Below are positions 1-8,118 of a stretch of DNA of 36,826 nt, in pieces. The notes under the pieces were generated by a model. The model was not told the origin of the DNA. It worked only from the letters and a program-made list of their open reading frames with translations, and ran no database searches. This DNA is from CAYRGC01 sp964423795 (GTDB lineage Bacteria; Patescibacteriota; Gracilibacteria; Peribacterales; Peribacteraceae), in NCBI GenBank assembly GCA_964423795.1, contig CAYRGC010000012.1:1-36826 (forward strand). Reading direction: 5' to 3'. Both the position numbers and the translations under genes were made by a program. Position 1 is the stretch's first letter, and every line of letters starts with the position of its first letter.

Positions 1-943
1 CCTCGCACGGCACCGCCGTCTTCTCGATCAGGTGTTGGACGAGGGCTTCGAGCTGCGCGCGCGTGAGCTTGAGGTTCAGGTGCTTGGGGCCGGAGGCGTC
101 CGCCGTGATGAACGGCAGGTTGATCTCCGTCTCCATCGCGGAAGAGAGTTCGATCTTCGCCTTCTCGGCGGCCTCCTTGAGGCGCTGGAGGGCGACGGTG
201 TCCTTCGCGAGGTCGATCCCGGAATCCTTTTTGAACTCCGTGAGGATCCAATCCATGATCGTCTGGTCGAAATCGTCGCCGCCGAGGTGCGTGTCGCCGT
301 TGGTCGCGACCACCTCGAAGACGCCGTCGCCCAGCTCGAGCACCGACACGTCGAACGTGCCGCCGCCGAGGTCGTAGACGATGATCTTCTGGCTCTTGCT
401 GCCCTTGTCGAGGCCGTACGCGAGCGCGGCGGCCGTGGGCTCGTTGATGATGCGCACCACCTCGAGGCCCGCGATCTCTCCGGCCTCCTTGGTGGCCTGG
501 CGCTGCGAGTCGTCGAAGTACGCCGGCACCGTGATGACGGCCTTGCTGACGGTCTGGCCGAGGAACGCCTCGGCGTCCTTCTTGAGCTTCTGGAGCACCT
601 TCGCGGACACCTCCTGCGGGAGCATGTCCGTGCCGTTCACGCGGATGACGGCCCTCCCCTCTTTCCCCTCCTGCACGTCGAACGGGACGGTGGCCGCCTC
701 GCGCGTGACCTCCGAGAAGCGGTGACCGATGAAGCGCTTCGCGGAGAAGATGGTGTTGCGGTGGTTCGTCACGGCCTGGCGTTTCGCGGCGACGCCGACG
801 AGCACTTCCTTGTCCTTGAACGCGACGACGGACGGCGTGGTCCGGTTGCCTTCGGCGTTCGGGATGACGGCCGGCTCTCCGCCTTCGATGACGGCGACGC
901 AGGAGTTGGTGGTGCCGAGGTCGATTCCGATGATCTTGCTCAT
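1..943 (-). CDS. dnaK: Chaperone DnaK (Hsp70), 3' end beyond the window
   Basis: ATP-dependent Hsp70 chaperone of the cytoplasm, working with DnaJ and GrpE in folding and heat-shock recovery. The first 314 codons are present and cover most of the nucleotide-binding domain: it opens MSKIIGIDLGTTNS (phosphate 1 loop), then has VPAYFDDSQRQATKEAG, INEPTAAALAYG and VYDLGGGTFDVS (phosphate 2 loop). The substrate-binding domain lies off the left edge. The ATG at 943 is the standard DnaK start. The gene has its own promoter with an overlapping CIRCE operator, so it should be HrcA-repressed and heat-inducible. No strong Shine-Dalgarno sequence is seen in the roughly 20-base leader. Identification is secure from sequence motifs. 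Confidence 0.98.
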   Translation of the reverse strand, partial: MSKIIGIDLGTTNSCVAVIEGGEPAVIPNAEGNRTTPSVVAFKDKEVLVGVAAKRQAVTNHRNTIFSAKRFIGHRFSEVTREAATVPFDVQEGKEGRAVIRVNGTDMLPQEVSAKVLQKLKKDAEAFLGQTVSKAVITVPAYFDDSQRQATKEAGEIAGLEVVRIINEPTAAALAYGLDKGSKSQKIIVYDLGGGTFDVSVLELGDGVFEVVATNGDTHLGGDDFDQTIMDWILTEFKKDSGIDLAKDTVALQRLKEAAEKAKIELSSAMETEINLPFITADASGPKHLNLKLTRAQLEALVQHLIEKTAVPCE

Positions 944-956
944 AAGTCGTGGGGAA

Positions 957-983
957 TTATCACTCGGAAGTATAGAGTGCTAA
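957..983 (-). promoter_or_regulatory. CIRCE element (HrcA operator) of dnaK
   Basis: Read on the minus strand this is TTAGCACTC, nine bases, GAGTGATAA. It matches the CIRCE consensus TTAGCACTC-N9-GAGTGCTAA with one mismatch in the second arm. It lies 13 bases upstream of the dnaK ATG and overlaps the -10 box and presumed start of transcription, the position expected for repression by HrcA. The hrcA gene is not in the window. Confidence 0.93.
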
Positions 984-997
984 AATGGTGTCGTCAA
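969..997 (-). promoter_or_regulatory. Sigma-70-type promoter of dnaK
   Basis: Minus strand: -35 TTGACG (992-997), 17-base spacer, -10 TATACT (969-974). Expected transcription start is near 962, giving a leader of about 20 bases that lies mostly inside the CIRCE element. Both hexamers are close to consensus, so this looks like housekeeping-sigma transcription controlled by a repressor rather than by a dedicated heat-shock sigma factor. Confidence 0.85.
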
Positions 998-1009
998 CAG
1001 CCTCTCCTC

Positions 1010-1594
1010 TTATTCCGCGGCGTATTCTCTCGCGAAGGCGCGAAGGGTATTGCGGCTGTCGATGAAACCGCTTCGCGTCGTTGTTGCGTACCGCAGGCGG
1101 AGTTCATTGATGATGTTTCCGCGTCGTCGCATGGCAGATGCCAGCATCCCGTTGCGCTCCGCACGTTTCGTTTCCGTTATCGTGCGTTTGATGAGATCGA
1201 TTGAATCTTGGAATTCGGGGCCATCTTGTTGCGCGGTACGCGTCAGCTGCTCGTGCGCCAGACAGCTGCCATAGAGAAACAAAAAGACCTCTCGTGCCGT
1301 GCGGATCTCAGCCCCTGTTCGTGGAAGCTGCGTATCGACGTGAATCCTTGGCGCGAGGGCGACGAGACGGTCCTGACAATCGATCTGCGCGTCACCATCT
1401 TCGCTTCGCATCGCTTCAAGCAAGTCAGTTTTCAATCGGCGCATCGCTTGATTGTCGGTTTGCACAAGGAGAATCACGGCGGTCTTCGCGCGACGCACCA
1501 GGAGATCGAGTTTTTCCCCGAGCCACCTCGAAATTTCCGGCGAATGGCCGTCGGGGTCTTCTGCCGGAAGCACGCGTGTAAGGTCGAGCACCAT
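1010..1594 (-). CDS. Hypothetical protein (194 aa)
   Basis: I do not recognise a family. The product is a soluble, charged, mainly helical-looking protein without signal peptide or membrane segment. It has many Arg/Glu-rich stretches (for example ETKRAERNGMLASAMRRRG), suggesting a helical or nucleic-acid-associated protein, but no catalytic motif is visible. It follows the 150-aa hypothetical gene on the same strand after 47 bases, and dnaK follows it after its own promoter, so the two hypotheticals may form a small operon. A TACGCT hexamer sits 12 bases before the ATG, so it could also have its own weak promoter. The start is uncertain: a GTG follows the ATG directly. Confidence 0.7.
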   Translation of the reverse strand: MVLDLTRVLPAEDPDGHSPEISRWLGEKLDLLVRRAKTAVILLVQTDNQAMRRLKTDLLEAMRSEDGDAQIDCQDRLVALAPRIHVDTQLPRTGAEIRTAREVFLFLYGSCLAHEQLTRTAQQDGPEFQDSIDLIKRTITETKRAERNGMLASAMRRRGNIINELRLRYATTTRSGFIDSRNTLRAFAREYAAE

Positions 1595-1641
1595 ACGCAG
1601 CGCGCGAGCGTAGCAGGTACCGTGCGGACCTCAAAAAAAGC

Positions 1642-2094
1642 TTACGTCCCCTTTTGCGGCCGGTGCAAAATGCCGCCAAAAAGGGCACGGAACCAACCGA
1701 TGCGTTTTTGCGGCTCTTCTGCGGTCCACGCTTCGGGCCGGAGTTCCAGGACGGTTCCGGTCGGGATGATGACGTAGATCGTCTCTCCGATCCGTCGCAG
1801 GGAGTTTTCGTTCTCGTAGTAGATCTTATGCAGGAACAATTTCTCCCCGTCCTTCGGCGGAACGTCGATATTGACGCTGAGGCCGCGATCGTTCCCTGTC
1901 GGCATCACGATCGCCTTCTTCGTTCCCTCGTCCACCCGCTTGCCCATGTTAAATAGGATTCGGAGTGAATACGTGGTCCATTGCTTCGGCAGTTGTCCGA
2001 GGTCCAGGGACGGGCCTCTGAACATGCCGGAGATCTCATCGATCGTGTATTCCCTTGGTTCTGGCTCTGTATCCACGACTGTTCTGCGTGCCAT
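1642..2094 (-). CDS. Hypothetical protein (150 aa)
   Basis: Unrecognised soluble protein with no signal peptide or membrane span. It opens MARRTVVDTEPEPREYTIDEI. Its middle has alternating hydrophobic stretches suggestive of beta strands (GETIYVIIPTGTVLELRPEAW), followed by a basic C-terminus. It is transcribed divergently from obg, with a 97-base shared control region. A good promoter (TTGTTA-17-TAGAAT) ends nine bases before its ATG, so the mRNA would have almost no leader; no Shine-Dalgarno sequence is visible. It probably heads a two-gene unit with the 194-aa gene downstream. The AT-rich promoter contrasts with the GC-rich coding sequence, which supports a real gene. Confidence 0.75.
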   Translation of the reverse strand: MARRTVVDTEPEPREYTIDEISGMFRGPSLDLGQLPKQWTTYSLRILFNMGKRVDEGTKKAIVMPTGNDRGLSVNIDVPPKDGEKLFLHKIYYENENSLRRIGETIYVIIPTGTVLELRPEAWTAEEPQKRIGWFRALFGGILHRPQKGT

Positions 2095-2103
2095 TTGAAG
2101 TAT

Positions 2104-2132
2104 ATTCTACAATAAAATTGTAAAATTAACAA
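2104..2132 (-). promoter_or_regulatory. Promoter of the 150-aa hypothetical gene
   Basis: Minus strand: -35 TTGTTA (2127-2132), 17-base spacer, -10 TAGAAT (2104-2109), then nine bases to the ATG at 2094. The predicted leader is two or three bases at most. Confidence 0.75.
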
Positions 2133-2155
2133 TTAGTCCAATGGGAAAGAATTCC

Positions 2156-2185
2156 CTGACGTTGAAGCCGAAAATCGGGTATCCT
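2156..2185 (+). promoter_or_regulatory. Promoter of obg, predicting a leaderless mRNA
   Basis: -35 CTGACG (2156-2161), 18-base spacer, -10 TATCCT (2180-2185), then exactly six bases to the ATG at 2192. Transcription should start at or next to the start codon. No Shine-Dalgarno sequence is present. Confidence 0.6.
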
Positions 2186-2191
2186 GCGCAC

Positions 2192-3541
2192 ATGTTCCTC
2201 GATGAGGCGATCATCACCGTCACGGGAGGCCACGGCGGCAAAGGCTGCGTGGGCTTCCGCCGGGAGAAGTTCGTGCCCATGGGCGGCCCGAACGGCGGCG
2301 ACGGCGGCGACGGCGGATCGGTCTTCGTCATCGCCGACGAGAACGCCGATACGCTCAGTGCCTACGCGTCCGCGAAGAAATTCCAGGCGGAAGCCGGCGG
2401 TTTCGGTCTCGGGCAACTCTGCGGCGGAAAGAACGGACAGGATCTCTACCTCAAGGTGCCGCCCGGGACCGTCGTGACGCAGGTGGCGGGAGACGGATTG
2501 CCCGAGGGCGAGACGCAGATGCTGCTGGGCGATCTCCGCCGACACGGCGACATCGTGATGCTCTCGCGCGGCGGACGCGGCGGTTACGGCAACGCGCACT
2601 TCACGAGCTCCACGCGCCAGGCGCCGGACTTCGCGGAGCTCGGCGAGCCCGGAGAGGAACGCGTCGTGAAACTCGAACTCAAGCTCGTGGCCGACGTGGG
2701 CATCATCGGATATCCGAGCGTCGGCAAGTCCACGCTCATCTCGGTGATCAGCGCCGCGCGGCCGAAGATCGCCGCCTACCACTTCACGACGCTCGTGCCG
2801 AACCTCGGCGTCGTCCAGGCGCACGACCGCCGCTACGTGGTGTGCGACGTGCCGGGACTGATCGAAGGCGCCAGCGAGGGCAAGGGCCTCGGCCACGAAT
2901 TCCTTCGCCACATCGAGCGCTGCGGCGCGCTCCTCCACCTGCTCGATATCGAGCGCGCGTTCGCCGGCGGTTCCGACCTCGACGCCTCGCTCCTCGTGAA
3001 CGACTACCGCGCGATCCGTAACGAGCTCGAGGCCTACTCCCCCGCCCTGGCCGAGAAGCGCGAGCTCGTGGTCCTCAACAAGGCAGACCTCGTGAACTTC
3101 GAGACGAAGGAGATCGAGAAGGCGCTCAAGAAGGCCGGCATCGAGGTGTTCGCCGCGATCTCGTCGGCGACGCGCAGCGGCGTCGACGACATGGTGAGCC
3201 GCCTGCTCCCGGTGGTTCTCGAGGAGCGCGAGCTCCGCCAGAAACGCGAGGAAGAATTGGAGGAGCAGGAAGCGAAGGAGATCCCCGTTCTCCGTCCTCA
3301 CGTGGATGAGGCGCGCATGCGCAGCTACAGGATCGACGCGCAGCCCGACGGCAGCATCAAGGTAACGGGGCGTCGCCTGGAGCAGTTCACCGTGATGACG
3401 GACTTTTCCAAGCCCAACGCCGTCCGCCGCTTCCGCGATGTGATCGAGCGCATCGGGCTCGTGAAGGCGCTCGAGAAGCTGCGCCAGGCTTCGAGAGGCC
3501 CCGTCTTCATCGGCAAGACGGAGGTGGCAGACTATCTGTGA
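2192..3541 (+). CDS. obg: GTPase Obg/CgtA
   Basis: Essential GTPase that binds the 50S subunit and takes part in ribosome assembly and stress control. The 449-residue product has the three Obg parts: the glycine-rich Obg fold (residues 1 to about 160, with GGPNGGDGGDGG and RGGRGGYGN), the G domain from about 165 (G1 GYPSVGKST, G2 FTTLVPNLG, G3 DVPGLIEGA, G4 NKADL), and a C-terminal OCT domain ending KTEVADYL. I start it at ATG 2192 (MFLDEAIITV) because Obg proteins begin with this motif and a -10 box lies six bases upstream; the in-frame ATG at 2141 would add 17 atypical residues. The downstream gene is convergent. A 5-bp GC hairpin at 3557-3569 has no T-run, so it is at best a weak terminator. 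Confidence 0.97.
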   Translation: MFLDEAIITVTGGHGGKGCVGFRREKFVPMGGPNGGDGGDGGSVFVIADENADTLSAYASAKKFQAEAGGFGLGQLCGGKNGQDLYLKVPPGTVVTQVAGDGLPEGETQMLLGDLRRHGDIVMLSRGGRGGYGNAHFTSSTRQAPDFAELGEPGEERVVKLELKLVADVGIIGYPSVGKSTLISVISAARPKIAAYHFTTLVPNLGVVQAHDRRYVVCDVPGLIEGASEGKGLGHEFLRHIERCGALLHLLDIERAFAGGSDLDASLLVNDYRAIRNELEAYSPALAEKRELVVLNKADLVNFETKEIEKALKKAGIEVFAAISSATRSGVDDMVSRLLPVVLEERELRQKREEELEEQEAKEIPVLRPHVDEARMRSYRIDAQPDGSIKVTGRRLEQFTVMTDFSKPNAVRRFRDVIERIGLVKALEKLRQASRGPVFIGKTEVADYL

Positions 3542-3619
3542 GGCTCCTGAGGCGCACGGGCAACGCCCGAGCGGAAGAGCATTGTGGAGGAGGCCGATGA
3601 TTTCCCGCGCTCGCGGATC

Positions 3620-5164
3620 TCAGAGTTTCTTCCTTTTCTTTTTTCCGTCGTCCGGGTCCTCGATCCGATCCGCCTTCATCACCAGCTGATTGAGGTCTCG
3701 GGCGATGAAATCTCTCAGGAAGTCATCGAAACGCGTTTCTCCCGACGGGTCAAAACGCGGAATGGCGATTCGCAACTGCTGTATGGCGCGTTTGCGAAGG
3801 GTCGCACGATCGATCTTTGCTTTTCCAATCGTGGTCTTACCGGCGACTCCCATCGCCAGAGGCTCGAATTGCTTGCTGAGCCGGTCGTAGATCTCGCCCA
3901 TCGTGCTGCCGGTGATGCCGTACGCCTGTTGTGCCCACGCCCTGAAGGCGCGCTCCTGTTTTTCCTTCGCAAGTTGTTCCGCGTTCTTTTCGTCGGTTTT
4001 CGTTTTGTCCTCCGCCGTCATGGGTGCCGGCGGATTTTCGGCGACGGGTACGGGTGTGGTCCCCGCGGCGGACGGTTCGGCCGGAGCCGCGTCGGGAGCG
4101 GGTTTTTGCACGGGGACTTCCGCTGCCGCTTTGTCTTCCAGTGGCACCTCTTCTTCTGCTCGCGGAGCGTCGTCCTTCGCCGGAGTTCCACCCTCCTCGG
4201 CCTGGAGCGGCGCTTCAGTCACGGGGTCTTCCTGCGGGGTCTCGTGCGGCGTGCCGTTCGCGGACGGTTCGTCGTCTTTCTTGAGGTGGCCGTCCGGTTC
4301 GCGTTGCGTGGCGGCTTCCAGGTTGTGCGCCGCTTTTTCCAGATTGGCGGTGACGAACCGAACAAAATCGCCTTGCGCTGGATCGTACGTCCAACAGCAG
4401 CAGGCGAAGCAGTACTGGAACTCCTGCCGTACCTCCTCCGGCGGACATCGCAGTTTTTCGGAGGCATGGGGAACGGCCTCTTCGATCAGCGGGAGATTGG
4501 CGTGATAGACGGCGAGGACGAGATCGTCGAATGACTTGCCTCGGGTCATCTTTTGCTCCAGTGCCCATCGCGTGAATCGACTGCGCCTGGACTGCTGCTG
4601 CTCGCTTGGGATCGGCGATTTCAATTCCTGCTTCGCGATCTGATACGCGGGCAACGATGACAGATCTTCCTGCAAACGCCGTTCGAGCTGCTGCGTAAAA
4701 TCGGCGTGTGTCTCCGGATGGAAATTCATCGCGGTCCATTTAAGGCTGAGGTAGCCCATCTGCAGGACATCGCTTCGCGCGACGCCGGCGAACGCGGGGA
4801 ACTGCAGATGCTCCTCGGCGGTCTTGAGTGCCCGGGGCAGATGGTCCTTTATCAAGGATCCGTCTTGCTCGAAGCGTCTCCTTTCGGCGTCTTGATCGTT
4901 CGCGTCGGCGACGGGAAGCGCGACATGACCGTTTTTTCCGTTGGAATCGGAACCATCGGCCGCGTGCGACTCGGCGACCGGTTGCCGCGCATCGATCACG
5001 TACTTGATCGCCGAAAGCACCCCCCGCGTCTGCTCCAAGAGCAGCGCGCGAATCGCGGGGTCTTCGACGCCGTTTGCCGTTTCCTGCGCTTTGAGAAGCA
5101 ACGTGCGAACATCTTCGACAAGGAGAGCGTCGGATGACTGCTCCACCATTCTTGTTGGGGCCAT
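3620..5164 (-). CDS. Large protein with three sigma-70-region-2-like modules
   Basis: Function unknown. The 514-residue product holds three copies of a module of about 40 residues, at about 131-169, 243-281 and 453-494. Each has an N-terminal helix, a helix with aromatics, a (F/Y)(H/D)P turn, a conserved Phe and a final helix: WTAMNFHPETHADF, CWTYDPAQGDF and AIPRFDPSGETRF. This is the pattern of sigma-70 region 2 (xGxLGLxxAxxxFDPxxGxxFxxY). The first copy, with DVLQMGYLSLKW, is closest. Modules two and three are each preceded by a similar F..WA segment and are separated by an acidic Ala/Pro/Glu linker (about 283-405). The tail is KKKRKKL. No -35-binding region 4 is seen, so it may be a diverged sigma-fold regulator or adaptor. 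I chose ATG 5164 because a promoter ends eight bases upstream; ATG 5149 is an alternative. Confidence 0.8.
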   Translation of the reverse strand: MAPTRMVEQSSDALLVEDVRTLLLKAQETANGVEDPAIRALLLEQTRGVLSAIKYVIDARQPVAESHAADGSDSNGKNGHVALPVADANDQDAERRRFEQDGSLIKDHLPRALKTAEEHLQFPAFAGVARSDVLQMGYLSLKWTAMNFHPETHADFTQQLERRLQEDLSSLPAYQIAKQELKSPIPSEQQQSRRSRFTRWALEQKMTRGKSFDDLVLAVYHANLPLIEEAVPHASEKLRCPPEEVRQEFQYCFACCCWTYDPAQGDFVRFVTANLEKAAHNLEAATQREPDGHLKKDDEPSANGTPHETPQEDPVTEAPLQAEEGGTPAKDDAPRAEEEVPLEDKAAAEVPVQKPAPDAAPAEPSAAGTTPVPVAENPPAPMTAEDKTKTDEKNAEQLAKEKQERAFRAWAQQAYGITGSTMGEIYDRLSKQFEPLAMGVAGKTTIGKAKIDRATLRKRAIQQLRIAIPRFDPSGETRFDDFLRDFIARDLNQLVMKADRIEDPDDGKKKRKKL

Positions 5165-5172
5165 AGCGGCAC

Positions 5173-5200
5173 ACCGTAGCATGGTGCTCCGCGAGATCAA
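5173..5200 (-). promoter_or_regulatory. Promoter of the sigma-like-module gene
   Basis: Minus strand: -35 TTGATC (5195-5200), 16-base spacer, -10 TACGGT (5173-5178), then eight bases to ATG 5164. It predicts a leaderless or nearly leaderless mRNA and decides between several in-frame start codons. Confidence 0.6.
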
Positions 5201-5296
5201 GGTTGTCGTTGCCATGGCGAATGTGTACCGCTTTTGGTACCCGAAAATCGCCCGTGAACGGCGGCGGAATTCGAGAGCCCGACGCCGATGCGCCCT

Positions 5297-5503
5297 TCAA
5301 TCCCCTTCGCGCAGGTAACGGAAGACACCCGTTTTCTCGAATTCCGAGCGCGTTTTGCCAGCAAGCAGGCTCATGTCCCGCGCGTACGGCGGATCCCCGT
5401 CGCCACCCTTTGCACCGGCTTCGAGGTAGCGCGTCCGTTGCCATGTATCCCATCGGTTCTCGTGCGAAGCGTCCGTGCGCGTCTCCAGTCCGACTTCGTT
5501 CAT
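5297..5503 (-). CDS. Possible small hypothetical gene (68 aa)
   Basis: The 584 bases between 5164 and the tRNA at 5749 hold no recognised gene. The best candidate is this hydrophilic ORF opening MNEVGLETRTDASHENRWDTW, with an in-frame extension to ATG 5560. It has no convincing promoter or ribosome binding site and no recognised family. A short palindrome (GTACC-GCTTTT-GGTAC, 5225-5240) lies downstream. It could equally be non-coding. Confidence 0.25.
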   Translation of the reverse strand: MNEVGLETRTDASHENRWDTWQRTRYLEAGAKGGDGDPPYARDMSLLAGKTRSEFEKTGVFRYLREGD

Positions 5504-5748
5504 AAGCGGGAGGGGGAAAAGGAGTGGCGGAACGATACGATTGCTTCCGCGCATGTTCATTCGCGATGGTGACCGAAGTGGGGTGACGGGAAAATTTCCT
5601 CATTGGCATGCGCTGAAAAAAGGCGGGACGAAAGCCTGCCCGCGTTCGCGCGTGCCATCGCCCTCTCCGCGGGCGGCAAATGCCATTTTCCGCCTGGATT
5701 TTCACCTCGACTGCCGTAGAATGCGCGTCGCGTCTTCGTTCACATCGT

Positions 5749-5824
5749 GGGGCTGTAGCTCAGCTGATAGAGCGCTACATTCGCATTGTAGAGGTCAGGG
5801 GTTTAAGTCCCCTCAGCTCCACCA
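5749..5824 (+). tRNA. tRNA-Ala (anticodon CGC)
   Basis: Cloverleaf of 76 bases: acceptor GGGGCTG pairs with CAGCTCC, D arm GCTC/GAGC, anticodon stem CTACA/TGTAG with loop TTCGCAT (anticodon CGC, reading GCG), T arm CAGGGGTTTAAGTCCCCT, and encoded CCA. A TAGAAT -10 box at 5717-5722 with a weak CTGGAT -35 fits as its promoter. Its last 17 bases are duplicated at 9102-9118, marking it as the integration target of the island that follows. Confidence 0.97.
5808..5824 (+). repeat. attL-like direct repeat (3' end of tRNA-Ala)
   Basis: TCCCCTCAGCTCCACCA, the T-arm 3' side, acceptor and CCA of tRNA-Ala. It is identical to 9102-9118, and the flanking bases differ on both sides, so the repeat is exactly 17 bases. 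The integrated element kept the tRNA gene intact on the left. Confidence 0.88.
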
Positions 5825-6048
5825 TTCGGGAATTGAAACTCTGAAAACCGCATTTTGATCAAGAATATTGAGGATATAAGCGATTCTGAAAGAGTTCCCA
5901 ACCGAGTTTTCCCACTTTGGAGAATTCTAGAAGCGAAACCCTGAAAATGGCTTTGTGTACTGGTTTTCTTCGAGTTCCCAAAGCTTGATTCGGGTACTCA
6001 TGGCTTGATTTGAGATTTTACAAATTCCAATTTCGTAATTTATATAGC

Positions 6049-8118
6049 TTAAGCTGCAACCAAGACCCTCCCCGACTTCTTCTTTTCGAAGTTTTTTTCT
6101 CGCAGATCATAATCTTCTACTTTTTTGAGTGTAGTGAGCAATTGTCCCATTAAAATAATTCGTTTATCACTTTTAGATAAAGTAAATCCTGCCTTCTCTA
6201 GTCGTTCAATTTTATTCGCTGCTGATTTATAGGCTTCTTGGGCAGTAACAACTTTTGCTACTTGAGAAGCTTTTTTACAAACCAGCACAACATCAATTTG
6301 AATCGGTTCATTTGTTTGGGATTTTGGTGTAGCTACAGACATCTCTGCCTTTACAGGCTGTGAGTTAACTACTACAAATCCTGCGCCTAGAATTGCATCT
6401 GAAAGTGACTTCCAGCCCTCATCTCGAGAATGGTGGTAAGTAAAAATCAGAAGACCTTCATCATTTAAAACTCTAGAACATTCACTAAAAACCCTCTGTA
6501 ATTTATGAGAAAAACTTTGAGCTTCAGCATCCTGCACCTCATTAATACTCCTTGTACTTTTGCCTATTTCTTTCTTACCAATTTGTTGCCAGGCAAAAAA
6601 GAAATCCGCCAATTCCGAATAATGAACATTATCGAAAAAAGGGGGATCTGTGACTACTAGATCAATGCACTTCCTAGGCAAATTTGTCACTGCTGAATCG
6701 CCACACGATAAATAAATCCCTCTCTTTTTGAACGGGCCATTCTCTGGCCATTCCTGTTCAACCTGCCCACTAAATGGAGGAGAGCAAACTAATCCCTTTC
6801 CGTCTTCCGTGCCATTCACTTCTGTTGGAGCCAACCGATAGTTATTAACCCTCAAAAGGCGGCTGCGGAAAAGAGTCGAAAATGAACCAGAACTTTTTGC
6901 TGTTCCCCATACATTTGCTTCAATAGGAGTACGTTCAGGCTTAAGAATATGGTGCGAAAACATGTGTCTCACAGCACCCGTTCCTTCTCCTTTGTAAGAA
7001 GCAAACATGTTGTTGAATTCAAGCGCACCAGAAAATAATGTCATCAATGCATCTTTTGTCGAAGGATCATTTATTTTATGAATGGCTCCCCAAAGTAATC
7101 CCAGCGCAAGAAGTTGCCTATCGTTGAAAAAATCACACCATTTTTTGAAGCCATAACTTATTGCTTGTTTTGTATTATTCCCATGGGCTAATTCCAGTGA
7201 GGGCAGCAAAATATTACCTGCTTTAATTTCCTTCTCTAACAAAGCAGAGCAATCGGCGTAAGCTTCATGGTCTTCTTTTGTTACAGGCAGATATGCTTTT
7301 TTCCCATCTCTAGACAACACTAGTTTTCCATAAAGACGAAAGGCAGGACGTTCACCATTTATTGCATCTAAAATTTTAAATTCAGTTTTGCAGACCTGAC
7401 AGGTGGCTTTTGCACCTTTTGTTGTTCCATTTTTTGAAGAAAAATGATGATCACAAGAAGGGCATGACACTTCGTCATGGTGAATCAAAGAATCGAATAT
7501 ATCTCCGCAAGAAGGACATAGAACACGCACTTCTGGTTTCTTTTTAGGGTAAGCATTTTTCGCAATTACCCAACTAGGAAATAAATCAACAAAATGCGTG
7601 CATGATACGCATTTCGTCTGCATGACCCAGAAGTAGTAGAGCACATCACACTCATTTCCCTGCGCATCCTTTGATTTATATAAACTACTGATTTTATTCC
7701 CCACAGTTTCAGATAATTCATCAAAAGCATTCTGCAATTTATCTTCCTCTATTGGACCCAAAGCAACCTGCACAGCGTCAACTGCAACAGGGTTGATATC
7801 TCTTCCGAGCGACGTATAACCCAATTTGTGAGCTTCACCAATTGTTGTCCCTGAACCCATAAAGGGATCAAATACAGTAATGCCTGAAAATGCATGAGGC
7901 TTATAAAATTCACTCTCTAAATTCCTATCTTTGCTCAGGGTCGAACCTAGTAGAATGCCACGAAAAATTGAACCCAGTCTTTTAGCCCACCATTTATGGA
8001 CATGATAAATGGGACGATGTACTTCTTTACGCCAACTCTCTCTTTCAGCAATCTGTGAAAGAAACTCGAATGGAAAAGTATCGCTTTCGATCAGCCGCAT
8101 CTGATCGTTAATCTTCAT
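6049..8118 (-). CDS. DNA methyltransferase with internal zinc-ribbon cysteines
   Basis: Probable amino-methyltransferase (N6-adenine or N4-cytosine) of the restriction-modification pair. Near the N-terminus is ESWRKEVHRPIYHVHKWWAKR, typical of large DUF1156-like DNA methylases, followed by the SAM-binding motif DPFMGSGTT (about residues 84-92). The catalytic motif TDPPFFDNVHYSE is far downstream (D491). Between them are several CxxC pairs (CVSC, CPSC, CPSC, CQVC) that look like zinc ribbons. The 689-residue length fits the family. It starts inside the end of the nuclease gene; ATG 8118 or 8121 overlaps the nuclease stop by 11-14 bases, and MRLIESDTFPF at 8100 is another possible start. Overlap suggests translational coupling. 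The AT-rich composition indicates transfer. Confidence 0.88.
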   Translation of the reverse strand: MKINDQMRLIESDTFPFEFLSQIAERESWRKEVHRPIYHVHKWWAKRLGSIFRGILLGSTLSKDRNLESEFYKPHAFSGITVFDPFMGSGTTIGEAHKLGYTSLGRDINPVAVDAVQVALGPIEEDKLQNAFDELSETVGNKISSLYKSKDAQGNECDVLYYFWVMQTKCVSCTHFVDLFPSWVIAKNAYPKKKPEVRVLCPSCGDIFDSLIHHDEVSCPSCDHHFSSKNGTTKGAKATCQVCKTEFKILDAINGERPAFRLYGKLVLSRDGKKAYLPVTKEDHEAYADCSALLEKEIKAGNILLPSLELAHGNNTKQAISYGFKKWCDFFNDRQLLALGLLWGAIHKINDPSTKDALMTLFSGALEFNNMFASYKGEGTGAVRHMFSHHILKPERTPIEANVWGTAKSSGSFSTLFRSRLLRVNNYRLAPTEVNGTEDGKGLVCSPPFSGQVEQEWPENGPFKKRGIYLSCGDSAVTNLPRKCIDLVVTDPPFFDNVHYSELADFFFAWQQIGKKEIGKSTRSINEVQDAEAQSFSHKLQRVFSECSRVLNDEGLLIFTYHHSRDEGWKSLSDAILGAGFVVVNSQPVKAEMSVATPKSQTNEPIQIDVVLVCKKASQVAKVVTAQEAYKSAANKIERLEKAGFTLSKSDKRIILMGQLLTTLKKVEDYDLREKNFEKKKSGRVLVAA

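Noticed and set aside
32..1204. Plus-strand open frame at the left edge
   Set aside because: Antisense to dnaK and running through its promoter; no coding signature of its own.
2141..2191. Upstream in-frame ATG of obg
   Set aside because: Would add 17 residues absent from Obg proteins and would place the likely -10 box inside the coding region.
3541..3542. Alternative genetic code with TGA as glycine or tryptophan
   Set aside because: TGA ends obg, recG, clpP, the macroglobulin gene and others at the family-typical lengths, so it is a normal stop.
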